A stretch of DNA of 64,000 nt. It comes from Ophthalmolycus amberensis. Taxonomy: Eukaryota > Chordata > Actinopteri > Perciformes > Zoarcidae. The stretch covers positions 532,001 through 596,000 of the forward strand of contig JAFEUB010000817.1 in the NCBI GenBank assembly GCA_024529925.1, read 5' to 3'. Within the stretch, counting starts at the first letter, position 1. Every line of letters starts with the position of its first letter. Position numbers and translations under genes: made by a program. Below, one piece after another: positions 21,862-34,000 of this stretch. The notes beneath the pieces were generated by a model, which saw only the letters and a list, made by a program, of their open reading frames with translations, searched no databases and was not told the DNA's origin.

Positions 21862-24800
21862 TTAAAGGTTGTTTTGTGTTTGGAACTGTTGCTGCATTTT
21901 TGTCAGCTCCTCCACCAGGCGTTTGAATGTGATTCTCAGCTCGGGCGTGTTCTCCCAGCACCTGCGCATCAGCTCGTACACCTGTTGACCATGCATCGCG
22001 TTAGACAACAGGTGGAAGAAGTGTGTCAAAGGAATACTGCTGCATTTGTAACATGTATTGCCTGCAGTGTTAATACCGCAGCAGCTTTCAATTTATTTGT
22101 CTGTGATCAAAAAGGTAATATACGAGGTGTTTTGCATGTAATAATGTTCAACATTTTTAAAGTAGGTGTACACTTTTGACCCCAAATTTAAATGTGCTGC
22201 ATTAAGCTCCCCGTTATTACATCTATATGAAGATTATTGTGGCTAAAAATGTATGTAACCGATGTCAAAAACACTGACTTTATCAGACAAAACTGTAATG
22301 TGGCAGGTTTGGCCGATACCTTATACACTTAATATGGTCAGTATACTATAAAGTATACTTCAAGTCTTCATGTACTCGTAGACTGCAAAACCACTATAGG
22401 ACTGCCAGTTAGAAATGATTGTGTCACACAGTATCTTCAGATGTTCTTACTAAAACACCTGATGGTGCGGCTGCCCGCTTATCAAGCAAACCCAACTAAA
22501 AAAGCAATTGTGCAGGAGGATGAATATTCATAAAGATGCCGTATCGAAGTTTTCTGACTCTGAACTTTGTTAACTGTCAGTTATAGCACCGAAAAGATTG
22601 GTGAGGTAAACCAACCCATTGCAGAGTTTACTTCTCCTGCCACTTAAACTCAAGCTGCTGCCTGATGAGTTTTCTAAATAAACTACACCTCAAACCAAAA
22701 CTATGTGTACGTCTAAATATCCCTAAAGGTAAATGAGAACATGCTTTTGGTTTTATAGAAGCGGTTACTCGTTCTTCAATCTGTTGCTCCAGACTGACGG
22801 ACAAAACTTGAACTAACTTTAATATTCCTTTCCATTTTGGAAATAATTACTTCAGAAAACATCCAAAGAAGCCAGTGTCCATGTTGTTATTGTGTTGTTG
22901 ATGAGAATACTTACAGGCTCCGGACAGCCCTCGGGACGTGGCAACCTTCTTCCTTCGGTCAACGCCTTCACCAATCTGATGATCGTCATCTGACCCTGAG
23001 TTTTACCAATCATACCGATGAAGAGCTGTGCGGGTGAAGACAAGGAAGGGTTGAAAAAAAGAAAACATTTAATAATGTTCAATACTGGCTCTATTATTCA
23101 GGTGCGAAACACGACAATAAAACCCAGAAAAAAAGGGCTAAAGACGGATACAAAGTCACTCGGTCCCTGTGGTCCAAATCTAGTAGCTTTTACTTCTTAG
23201 CTTCTTTCATATCAGGCCCTTTTAACTCGTATCCTTTGTAACATTGACTTTATTACTAATCGGTCAATCAGTATAACTGTGGCAAAAGGTTTTCATGATA
23301 AACGCAGCCCATAGCGGAGTCCGTCATCTGCCATTTCCCCCAAAGACCGACACCATCTGCTTCATACATTGTGAGTGTGTGTGTCTAATGCTGTGATAAA
23401 TACATTTCTTTATCTCTGCAACACCAGTACAATATGTATGTTATGTGTTGAATGTGGATTAATCATCCAAACTTCCAAAAGTACCCAACAAGCATTAGAA
23501 GCATTCATTGAAAGCCTGTAAGAGTGAATGAGGGCGCTGCATACTGACCGGCATCGGGCTCTTGGAGGACTCGCAGTAGGTGATGAGTTCATACATCGTC
23601 ACCCCAAAGGACCAAACATCTGAGGCAAGGTAGAACTTGCAGTGAGTCAGACACTCTGGCGCATACCTTCAAAAAAATAGAAAGAAACTGAATGTGAGAG
23701 CATGAATACTCGTTCGTGAACATGCTTATTACCCTGTTGGACAATCAGCAGTAACGGTACATTGTTACTTAAATATAACGCATTAATACGTATTTCACAC
23801 CTTTCAAGAGAAAGGCTCCCTTACAAATGTAATTCTACAAAGGGAACCATACATGGCTCATGAAAACATCACAGCATAGCTCACCAGAAAACAGGGCTGT
23901 CGTTTTCGTCTTTGACCGTGTAGTATCCCTCGTTTTCCTTGATACTTTTGGTGAGGCCGAAATCTCCGATCTTCACCGTCCTCTCATTTTCCACCAGAAC
24001 ATTTCGGGCAGCCAAGTCTCGGTGAATGTAATTTCGGGATCCCAGGTAGTCCATTCCCTGAAAAAAAAAGAAAAGAAAATTGAAACACTTGATGCACTGC
24101 CAATCAAAAGATGGAACCTCTTTTCTGAGGTGTTTTTGGCATATATGCAATATATATTTAACAGTAACTATTTGAAAAGTCTTTGTCAATTGTATCTGTT
24201 TACACCCTATCAAATCACAGTTTTGAAAGGCACTTTGTAGCCATTATCGAAACAGGAAGGGTTGAAACATTTCAAAGAGTTGGTGTGCTGGGTTAACCAT
24301 CTTCATTAACTACATAGCGGTCAGGTGCCTGATGGTACCGGCTGGTCCGAGGAAAGAAGCTGTGGTACCTTGCATATCTGGATAGAGTAGCTGAGCAAGG
24401 TGCTGAGGCTGGTCTTTGTTTTGTTTCTGGGTAGATACTCCTTCAAACTGCCCAGTGGAAGGTACTCCATGATCAGCTTAATGGCCTGACCGCCTACAAA
24501 CAGTATTCAAAATAAATGCAATCAGAGGCAGATACAAGTAGAATAGAATAGACAACAAATGTATCAAATGAAGTTCTATTTGTCTGAAACTGAATATACA
24601 AATGAATAACGTTTGTGTTCATTTTTGTGGATTCACTCTTTCCATCTTACCTTCCTCTTGGCAGATGCCCTTGTATTTGACAATGTTTTCATGGTAGAGT
24701 GCCTTCAGGATGTCGATCTCACACGAGAGGTTGTTGCTCTGCTCCTCCCGGTTCTCCGGCTTTAGGGATTTCACCGCCACCAGTTCACCTGTTTTATCTC

Positions 24801-25248
24801 CCCGAGGATCATAGCGACACAGCTCCACCTTTCCAAAGTGGCCCTGCATGAGGAACATGGGAAGAAACGGAAGTTACTCGGATGTTTATAGACAAGCACC
24901 AGTCTACTTCCTGTGTGCGACCAGTTGTTTCTCATCATTGCACATAGTCCTCGGGTTCTGCATCTGCTCTTGCTTATCTTTGGTCTGTATATAGCATGGA
25001 TAGATAGATAGCATTTAAACGTTTTAGGCTATGAAGGATCACAAGAATGATTATACTCCAGATGGCAGTTTTTAATAGTAGTAAGCTGATGTGAACTGTA
25101 AAATAAAGCCAACACATACCAAACTACTACTAAGTAATTATAGATTTAATGCTAAATACCTCTCCCAGGTCTCTGATCTTCTTCAGGAATCTCTTTTCAA
25201 ACATAGTCGGGTCCACCTCTGGTGTCGGCTGGGGTTTGATAGAGGGGT
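21862..25248 (-). CDS. jak1: jak1 exons 18-24: tyrosine kinase (JH1) domain
   Basis: All catalytic parts are present: RDLGEGHFGKVELCRYDP glycine loop (residue ~896 on), VAVKSLKP with K926, HRDLAARN with D1021, IGDFGLTK with D1039, and the activation-loop tyrosine pair YYTVKD at about 1052-1053. The gatekeeper region reads AIKLIMEYLPLGSLKEYLP. The domain ends CWENTPELRITF and the protein finishes QTQNNL, longer than the mammalian end. An active kinase is expected. Confidence 0.96.
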
Positions 25249-28200
25249 CTGGAAGATGGAAAAATAAACATTTACATTAAACACGCCTGGTATACAACTC
25301 GTCTTTTATTCAACATAAGCACACTTGCGTCATAGGAAGTCTATTGTGGTTGACAGTGTCAACGTTTTCACCAGAATTGTCTGTGGTTATGTAACGTTTG
25401 CATGCCTGGTTTAAACAGAAACGGCTTCTCTTAGTTGGAAAATAATGACTCAAGCTAGACTCGTACTGAATCACCATTAACAACTACAAATAGTTTATTT
25501 AATAAAAGCAGTTTTTTCAATGTATTTTTTAACTTTTTTAGGATACATTTATTGTAGATTGATATCCTAGTTGAGGTGATTGTGTTGCTGTCTTGGGACT
25601 TTGAAATGAGGTAATTAGCTCTAAGCTTTGGTAAGACTGACTGCAGTATCCAATTCTGGGCAGCAGGTGGAAGAACAGAGTCTACTATGTTGCCATGGGG
25701 CCCAGCTGAGGGGCCGATCAGTGATAATGCACCCAGTGAACTTCCTCATGAACATCTGAGTTGAGTAAACAACTCTCTGTCTCTCTCTTTACACAGCTTA
25801 CTGGGTTGCTGCTAGGAGAGATAAAAAAAACATGCAAAACATTCACAAACATATATTCAAACTGGAGATAACAGCTATGAATTTTTGAACCTGTACCTGC
25901 TTTTAGCCAATTCTATTCAGGTCCAACACGTTTTGGAAACACAAGAAAACTGCTTACATGCAGAAACAAAATAAAGATAATATTTGCACCCACCCCTCTT
26001 TATGAAAACACCAAACATTGTATAACGTGCAGTGCCCACAAAACCCTCGTACATACTCTTTTCCTCTAGCATGTCTATGTCTCTGACGATAGCCCTGAAG
26101 AAGGGCCTCTTCTTGGGGTCGTAGGTCATGCAGTGGGTCATCAGTTCAGCCAGCTCTCTGCAGTCTGGGGTGGCCAGTTGGCACTCAGTCTCATAAAACC
26201 TCTCCCTCTGCTCAGCACAAAGACATATGAATGAGGAGGTGCATAGAAAACACGCAATGGGATGATCGATGTGACAGAGGAGGTGAAAGAAAGTAGGAAA
26301 TATTTAAAAAATGTGGAATTGCAATCAGATTTGAAATAAAAGATTTCTTTAGATGTATGTATGATTATATACATCGTCATACTACGTTTTTGTGTGTGTC
26401 CTGTACCTCTGTGAGTTTCTTGTCTTTAAGGGGGACCTCTCCATCGTAGCAGATCTCCCACAGGGTGGTACCAAAGCCCCACTTGTCAGCTGCGACGCTC
26501 AGGGAGGACACGCTCTTCACACACTCCGGAGCGATCCACGGGATACGATGCACACACTCTGCAGAGGCAAACAAAGCCCGCGTTAGCAACAGTGGATCAA
26601 TTACCGGTGGGTACAAATGTGTTGCAGTCTCCGTAAAAAAAAACAGAAGATGGATGTTAGAGATGCGTAGTATTCGTCCTTTAAGATGTGAGAATGAGAA
26701 CGCTTCCTCAGATACAACCATGTGTGATTTATTGACTTAATCTTTTTAACAAGTGAAGAAAACATTTACTCATTGACGCTCTTACACAAAAACCCCTTCG
26801 ACAGACTCATAATAACTGACTAAGTACATTATAACCATGTTCACCCTGTCATCGAGATGTGACATATTTCTCCTTATAATTTTGTTATTTCGCTTTATAT
26901 ACGGCATCATCTATAAAGGGTCTGTCTCCCCTCGAAAAGGAATACTTCCTATGTTGCTCTTTTTCATCAAAGGGTTTTTGTGTAGTTTTTCCATATCTGA
27001 TTCATCCACATCATTGGTCTCAGGATAATGAGTACTGTATGTTATTGACACTATATATGATCACTTTGACCAAATGCTAACTAAATATTTATGCTTAAAA
27101 CTAAAAAACACTATTTGGAAGTAATTGTTAGATCATGATCTCATGGATCTGAGCCAACATACGCTCACCATGCTACAATACCAGGAACTATGAAATCCAG
27201 TCCAGCTCTGTCAGGCTGACTGGGCGGCTATCTGGCTTCATCCACTGAATCTAAAAAGCCTTGGCTTCGGGTGGCTGAAATATAGTCTGACTGGAAGACA
27301 GGCTAACTGATTGGCTGACCTCCGCGACTGGCTTTTTGGCTGGATTTGTGCAGCCAAAAATCCATAACATCAACTGAGGAGTGTGTGTTAGTGAGTGCAT
27401 GCATCTCAGACTGGAACACAGGACTGACTGGAGGGAAAGAGGAGGAGTAAAGAAGAGAAGAAGCAGCGGAGGGGCTGAATGGAGTGAAGGGGGAAGATGG
27501 AGAAAAAAATGGCAGCAGGGACGGGGATAACAGAGAAAAAAGAAAGACAGCAATGAATGGATATGAGAGCAATCAGAGCTTGCTGGGAAGAGCACTCCCA
27601 GTGGGTTTCTTAGCACTTTACCCACTATGTCTTCAATCAAATCTACATACACAAGGACATCGATGTGTAACTGGAAGACCTGTTGTTCTGCAAAGTGATG
27701 AAATGTTAACATTTCTGGGAACAAAAAGGGAGGGAGGAGCATTCCCAGGGGCGTGCTGCGATGAACATTTACAGAGAAACATTTCCAGTTCGTCCGGTGG
27801 TTTGCAGATCTATCCGTGCAGCCACACTGCGTTTCATATCCCACAACTTCCAGCTCTTATAGACGAACAGAAACATGAGGCGGCCATTTGAGGGGAACTG
27901 TGCAATCTGAGAAACGTCCTTATTATTGTGCCATTTTCCCCTCAACCCAGATATAGCTTTTACAAAACAAATTACAGTCCGAGAGGGAATGTGTATCGAT
28001 TATGTGACAAATGTGAGTCCTATTGCTGATAACCTGAAATCCAACAGGGCAGTGTGAAGAAGAAGAAGCGACATCAGTATCATCATCATCATCAGACTCT
28101 CAGCTTGGCCGACAAGCTTCACCGTGTTCCTGTTTGCATACCGTTTACATGCAGTTGTGGCATTTTATGTGTTCTCATTTTGGTTTCACTGTCATTTACA

Positions 28201-28472
28201 GCTGACTGGGAGAGAAAGAGGAAGTTATTGTGAAATTTTCCATGGTAGCTATTTTGTAACCATTTAGGTTTCACTTTTAGTAACCCAGAGGAGAGAGAGA
28301 GCGAGAGAGAGAAATAGTTTACTTTGTACTCACCCTCTCTGGTGAGTACTGTGATTGGTATTCCTGGGTCGCTGAGCTTGATGAAGGGCCCTCCTTTATC
28401 TGTGTCCAGCCCGTCTCTGGCAAGCAGGATGTTTTTGGCACACACAAAGCCATGGACCAGCTTTTTGTCCTC

Positions 28473-28506
<34 letters not shown>

Positions 28507-31010
28507 CACATCTATTAGTCCAAAAACAAGTGGGCAAATCTAAATATTTTGTTGATCTAACATGGTGCAGGTAATCCCGAGGACGCATACAACACTCGCA
28601 TGCTTACATTCCTACAGTTTGTGTGTATGTGTGTTTTTCCTGTCTCACCAAGTAGCTGAGAGCTGAGGCCAGCTGCTTGGCCACCTGGAACTTCCACGGT
28701 GTGCCGAGTGGGCTCTGCTGTCTCCTCATAAATAAGTCCAGTGGTCCGGGCTGGACAAACTCTTCCACCATGATATCTGTTCCACACAGACACAAAGAGA
28801 CAAAAAGGTGTATGAAACAACCCAACACTCTCATGAACATGCACACAGTTTAATGCACTTACTCTCCTGGTGGCGAACACACACTCCGTACAGCAGCACT
28901 ATGTGTTTATGAGACACTTGTCGCATCATGCTGGCTGTTTCGAAGAAGGCCTGTCAACAAAAGACAAAGATGACTCAATTGCAAAGCACATTACAGAAAT
29001 GTTTCCGGTCTGGGAAGATTTAGAAGCAGCTTGCTGCTAATAAGCAATACGTTTCAGTATGGTTTGATGTTACAGAATGGGTGTAGTCCTCATAAGAACA
29101 GGATGTGCATGATATGGGATTGTGTCTCACCAGGGAGATGTCCCTGTGTCCAGAGCCCAGCACCTTCAGGACCACCTTGACCTCCTGGAAGGATGAGTAA
29201 CCTGCATCCTCCTCCTCCTCCTCATTCTTCACCCTCAGTGTGCCTGAGAAGATGTTGGTTCTTGTGCCCAGTCCAAGGTGCTCCTCCTGGTTAACGAAAC
29301 AGGGAAAAATAGTTACATACAGTATATTAAACTACTACAAGAACAGAGCTTCCGAAACTTCTGTTAAATACATTCAGCTGTTTGTGTGTGTGACTAAACT
29401 GTGGTATGTTTCCAGGCTGTACTTTATTGTATTATATTAAAGGCGTTTCTTTCTCTTTTTTTAATGGATTTTTTTATTGATTGTCACATAAAAGGATTTT
29501 CTAATAATTTGTCACCCTTATTTCCATAATGTAACATGCGGCACACAGTACATTACCATCACATCATTGGGGCCAGACATGAAGATGAGAGGCTTTACCT
29601 GTTCAATCTCTTCCTTGAGAATGCGATGGAAGCTGAGCTGACTCTCCTGCATGGGTGTCTGAGGGACCGGTGCTCTATCTTTAGTGACCACCAGCAGGTT
29701 AGAAACCTCTGCAACACAAACACACACACACACACATTTAAAGGGCCATACCAAGGTTTTTGTATGACGTTTTGCATTCTACAAAGCATGTATTTCATAA
29801 AGACATTTTCAAAAGACTGATAGTGTTTTAGATTCTTCTTTGTTCAAATCAAGCTGCAGAGACTTGACAATTGTTTGTGTTTGATAATCCCTCAACAGGA
29901 ATGTCATGTCTGCTTCTGTTGCTGTCATGGCCATGTTATTGTAACACTGTTGACAAGTTTGGATTGACTTGAATAGTCTGCACTGCATTCAATCAACAAC
30001 CAGAAGGAGATAAATATCTACGTCTATGTGGCAATGATGTGGACAGCTATCCAGGTCGGGTTGCCAAACTGATTCAGGTTATTCTTGTATGTGCAGAGCT
30101 TTGTGTGGGAGGATAAAGTTCTTTGTGCTGGTTACCATACTATACGTGCTTGCGAGTCTGCATGCATGTGTCTGTGGGTGTCTAATGTTGTGACAAAACC
30201 AGCACACTGTGGTTTATGGGGGGAGAGAGAGAGAGAGAGAGAGAGAGAATCTTCACTCAATCAGCATCACCCTACATTCACCAGTTTTTATGCCAAACGC
30301 AAATACAACATGCACCCACGTACTACACTGCACCCACTCCTTAACCCTTTGAACGTATCATAGAGTCTAACACTTCAGCTGCACACAATTTACCAAACCA
30401 TGTGGTCCTTCTCTCACCCATCTGCCAATAAATACTTATATTGTTTTCATAACAGTTAAAAATAATGCATAGACCAAAAAAAATAAGTACAAATAAATGG
30501 TTAGTATCCTATTCTCAGTATGTTATGTGCTAATATGTTTTTGTCTGCTGTGTACTGTGTTGTTGTGGACTGTGGACTGTGTCGTCTGTATGAGTTTTTG
30601 GGTGGCAAAAGAGTTTCCCCACTGGAGATTAATAAAGTTTTCTAATCTAATCTAATCTAATCTAATCTAATCTAATCTTGGGATACCAGTGTTTTACTAT
30701 CGTAACAACAAGGTTGTATAACTCATAAATATCTCAGCAGTGAAAACAACACAGCACTTCAGTCTCATAGTCAAGCTTTATGATAATAATACAAACCACA
30801 CAGCCTCAACGAACATAAACAGCTCAACACATCCATGCACACATGCACACATGGCTCCACCTTTTCCTGAGTGAAGTAAATACAAGAGTGCTAGTTTAGC
30901 TCCGGAAACCCACATTTACAACTTTCTTCCTCCCTGACACCATTTCACACAGACACACACATTGTTTATGCCAGCTTCAGTCAGTTACCCTCCATTAGCG
31001 AAGAACACAA

Positions 31011-31049
<39 letters not shown>

Positions 31050-34000
31050 AGGGAAACTCCACTCTAAATCTTGTATGGAGGGAAAGCTTTGCTCCACGGA
31101 CTACTGTGGGTTGAGAGGTTCATGTCTGTCAAACTTCTGACCCTGCCAAACATCACAGGTGTGGCCTGTTGTACGTGTTACCACACCCGGCCGTGATGTA
31201 GCGTTACACAAAACAGTGCATAGAGATACTGCACAGTGTGTGGACTTCGGATGCTGAGATTGCTAGCTGCAGGATTTCAGTCTGCTGTAGCAGAAATCTG
31301 TAGACACTGCAGACTGGAAAGAAATGCGTTTTTTTTTTTTTTTGAAATGCATTTGTTGTTGCGTCTTGCAATGAGGACCTTAGAGTCAAAGTATCAATTA
31401 CCGGTAACCTTTGCCAAGATGAGGGGAAATTATTTGAGGAATATTTTCTTCTCACAACCATCATAATGGACAGATTCCTCATATATAATAAATCAAGGGT
31501 GCACGTGCTGCAGGAAGGACAGGAAACATGCTGCCACACTGTCCTGATAGCTTTTATATGGACATATTAAGTATTCATAGGTGAAGCGACTTGCTATTAA
31601 TTAGTCAAATTACTCTAAAGTGCACTCGTCCTCGCATATCTACTTTTTTTTTTACTGCGTGTCTGTTGTAACATTGAAATATATGAAATTATTGCTGTTA
31701 TTATCATCATAGGTTCTCAATCACTGGTTTATTTTTCATTCCCTCATGTGCACACATCTCACCAACACTTTATCACATCTATCACACTATTTACCACAAC
31801 CACAAATAAAAATAAAATAAAATAGCTTTTTACTGACAACTTGAAGTCATATGAACCGTTTCTCTCCTTTGATTCAACAATGGTCTTTCACTCTCCATGT
31901 TAGTCGTCAACACTTCAGATATACTGATTTATATTAGTCTTATTTTCTATAAACTCCATTATTGCTGTTGCTCTGTAGTATCCTGTAATATGTGCATTGT
32001 AAATTGTTTGATAGATCTTTATTTGAAACACAGCTCGGCTTTTTTACAATTTTGTTTTTATGTTGTTGGTATAGTGTTGGTTTTTACAGCCCTTTTATAT
32101 GTATTTTTATATTTATATAATGAAGGTCTGTGCTGAGCCTTTTCTTGCACAGTGAATTTGTAGTACCGTACTGTCGCGGGATTAAGTGTACCTCTAGGCT
32201 GTGGAGGGCAGCAGCGCATCAACTGGAACTGGAGGTTGTCGGTGCGAAGGCTTTGGCCTTCCAGGTGCCCCAGCAGTTCAACGAGAGTGGCCCGAAGCGT
32301 CTCAGTGCCGTACAGGCGGAACCCATTGGAGACCACCTCAATCTGGAAGTTCTTATACTGACGCACAGGACGAGACTCACTCAGGTCGTTCTGGATAGAG
32401 ATAGAGAGATAGAGTATTTTAACTGGAACATGACAAAAATGGTACTGGAGGAGAGGTCGAATGAGCAAGAGAAGTAAAGAAGACAATTTCTGTTGAAGCT
32501 ATGCAGACACATGCAAACACAACAAAGACGTTATTCAGTCCTAATGTAAATTGTAACATGAACAGTGGCTAAGATTACCGAGTGGGTCAGCTTTCTGAAT
32601 GTGTGTTTGTGTGTGTTTCCTCATTTCATTGTTAGAAACCTGTCATAATCCAAGCATCCTGTAATCGAATACAAAACAAGCAGACTTTATTTGGTTTGGT
32701 GTTTCTGAGTGTGTGTATGCGTGTGTCATGCCCTCTGATTGGCTGACTAACCTACACCAAGCCTTTCAGGTACATCACTGGCATGCTAGACATTACCGTA
32801 GACTATGAAGACACGGACAGATTGCAGGTTCCTAAAACCTAATGAATAAGTCTACACTACCTCATTGCAGACGACAGTGATGATGATGTACTCGTATTCA
32901 GTGCAGCTCCAGCGCAGGATGTAGGTGCCCTCCTCATTGCCTTCCTGACGCAGCTTGTGGATGGCATACTCCGTGCTGGGGAGGAGAAAGCGCAATGAAT
33001 GGGGGCAGTAATAATGCCATCACTTTCCTGTGTGCGTGCGTCAGTGAGTGTGCACCTCTGTGTCTGTCCACGGCTAATCTTGCTGCAGCAAACTGCATAA
33101 TTAGCGGGTTATGGCTGCATTCTCAAGGACCTCTCGTTTATGCTTGCCGTAGTGAAATCGACACGAGGTGCGTGCGCCAGAAAATCACTTCATCACTGCG
33201 TGCACACCGAGCAAGGGCTCCCCGTGCTCTGACAGGGCTTGGTCGTGCACCTCTGAATTTTTGGAACTAAACGCCCACTTCACGCTCTGGGCTTTTCAGA
33301 CATGACTGTCACAAATAGTTCAATGATAAAAGCACTACTAACATGCCTCAGGATTTTACAAAGATGGACAATTAGTTTTTAAATACTTTAGAAACAGGAG
33401 TCTTAAAATCTACATTTGAGTAAATATTTTGCCAGCCTAATAAAATTGCTAACTGGATATTCAAGCATTGAATGTATTACAATGAAACGTGTAATACATT
33501 CAATGCTTGACTTCTTTCTTTACAGGGATTGCATAAAGGCGATAAAGTATGTACATGAATATGAGTTTGGAGATTATTACAATTCCTCCTCTGCATTGAG
33601 GAGGTTGGTTTATGCTGTTTTTGATGGTAACACTTGTTGCGTTCTGGCTTCTTGACAGTATCACATTTAGTTTTTATGTCCGCTGGCATATCGGATAATC
33701 CTGCAACAAATGCCTTTTTACTCTGAGCTTTCCCGCCATCTGTGGTCTCTCGCACAAGTATAACTGTGTGTTTGTGAGGAAACAGGCACATGCGCATATA
33801 CACATTTACACCAATAAAACTGCCAGTACAAACCAGATGGGTCCGTGGCAGCCGTTGTTGATGCTGTGCACCACTGAAGCAGGGGCCACCTCCTTGCACA
33901 GGAAGTGGTGGGCATCCACCGTCAGCCTGAAGTAGCCATCCACGAGAGCTGCGAAGGACAGAGCCTCAGCCCTAGACGTCATATGCAACTCCTGAAAAGA

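Noticed and set aside
23860..24240. 126-codon plus-strand frame
   Set aside because: It is the antisense shadow of the jak1 exon 23885-24057 encoding the HRD and DFG motifs.
27251..27844. 197-codon open frame on minus, the longest outside the named genes
   Set aside because: Inside a jak1 intron, low-complexity Phe/Leu/Ser/Pro translation from purine/pyrimidine-biased DNA, no domain or conserved motif seen, and overlapping frames are open too.
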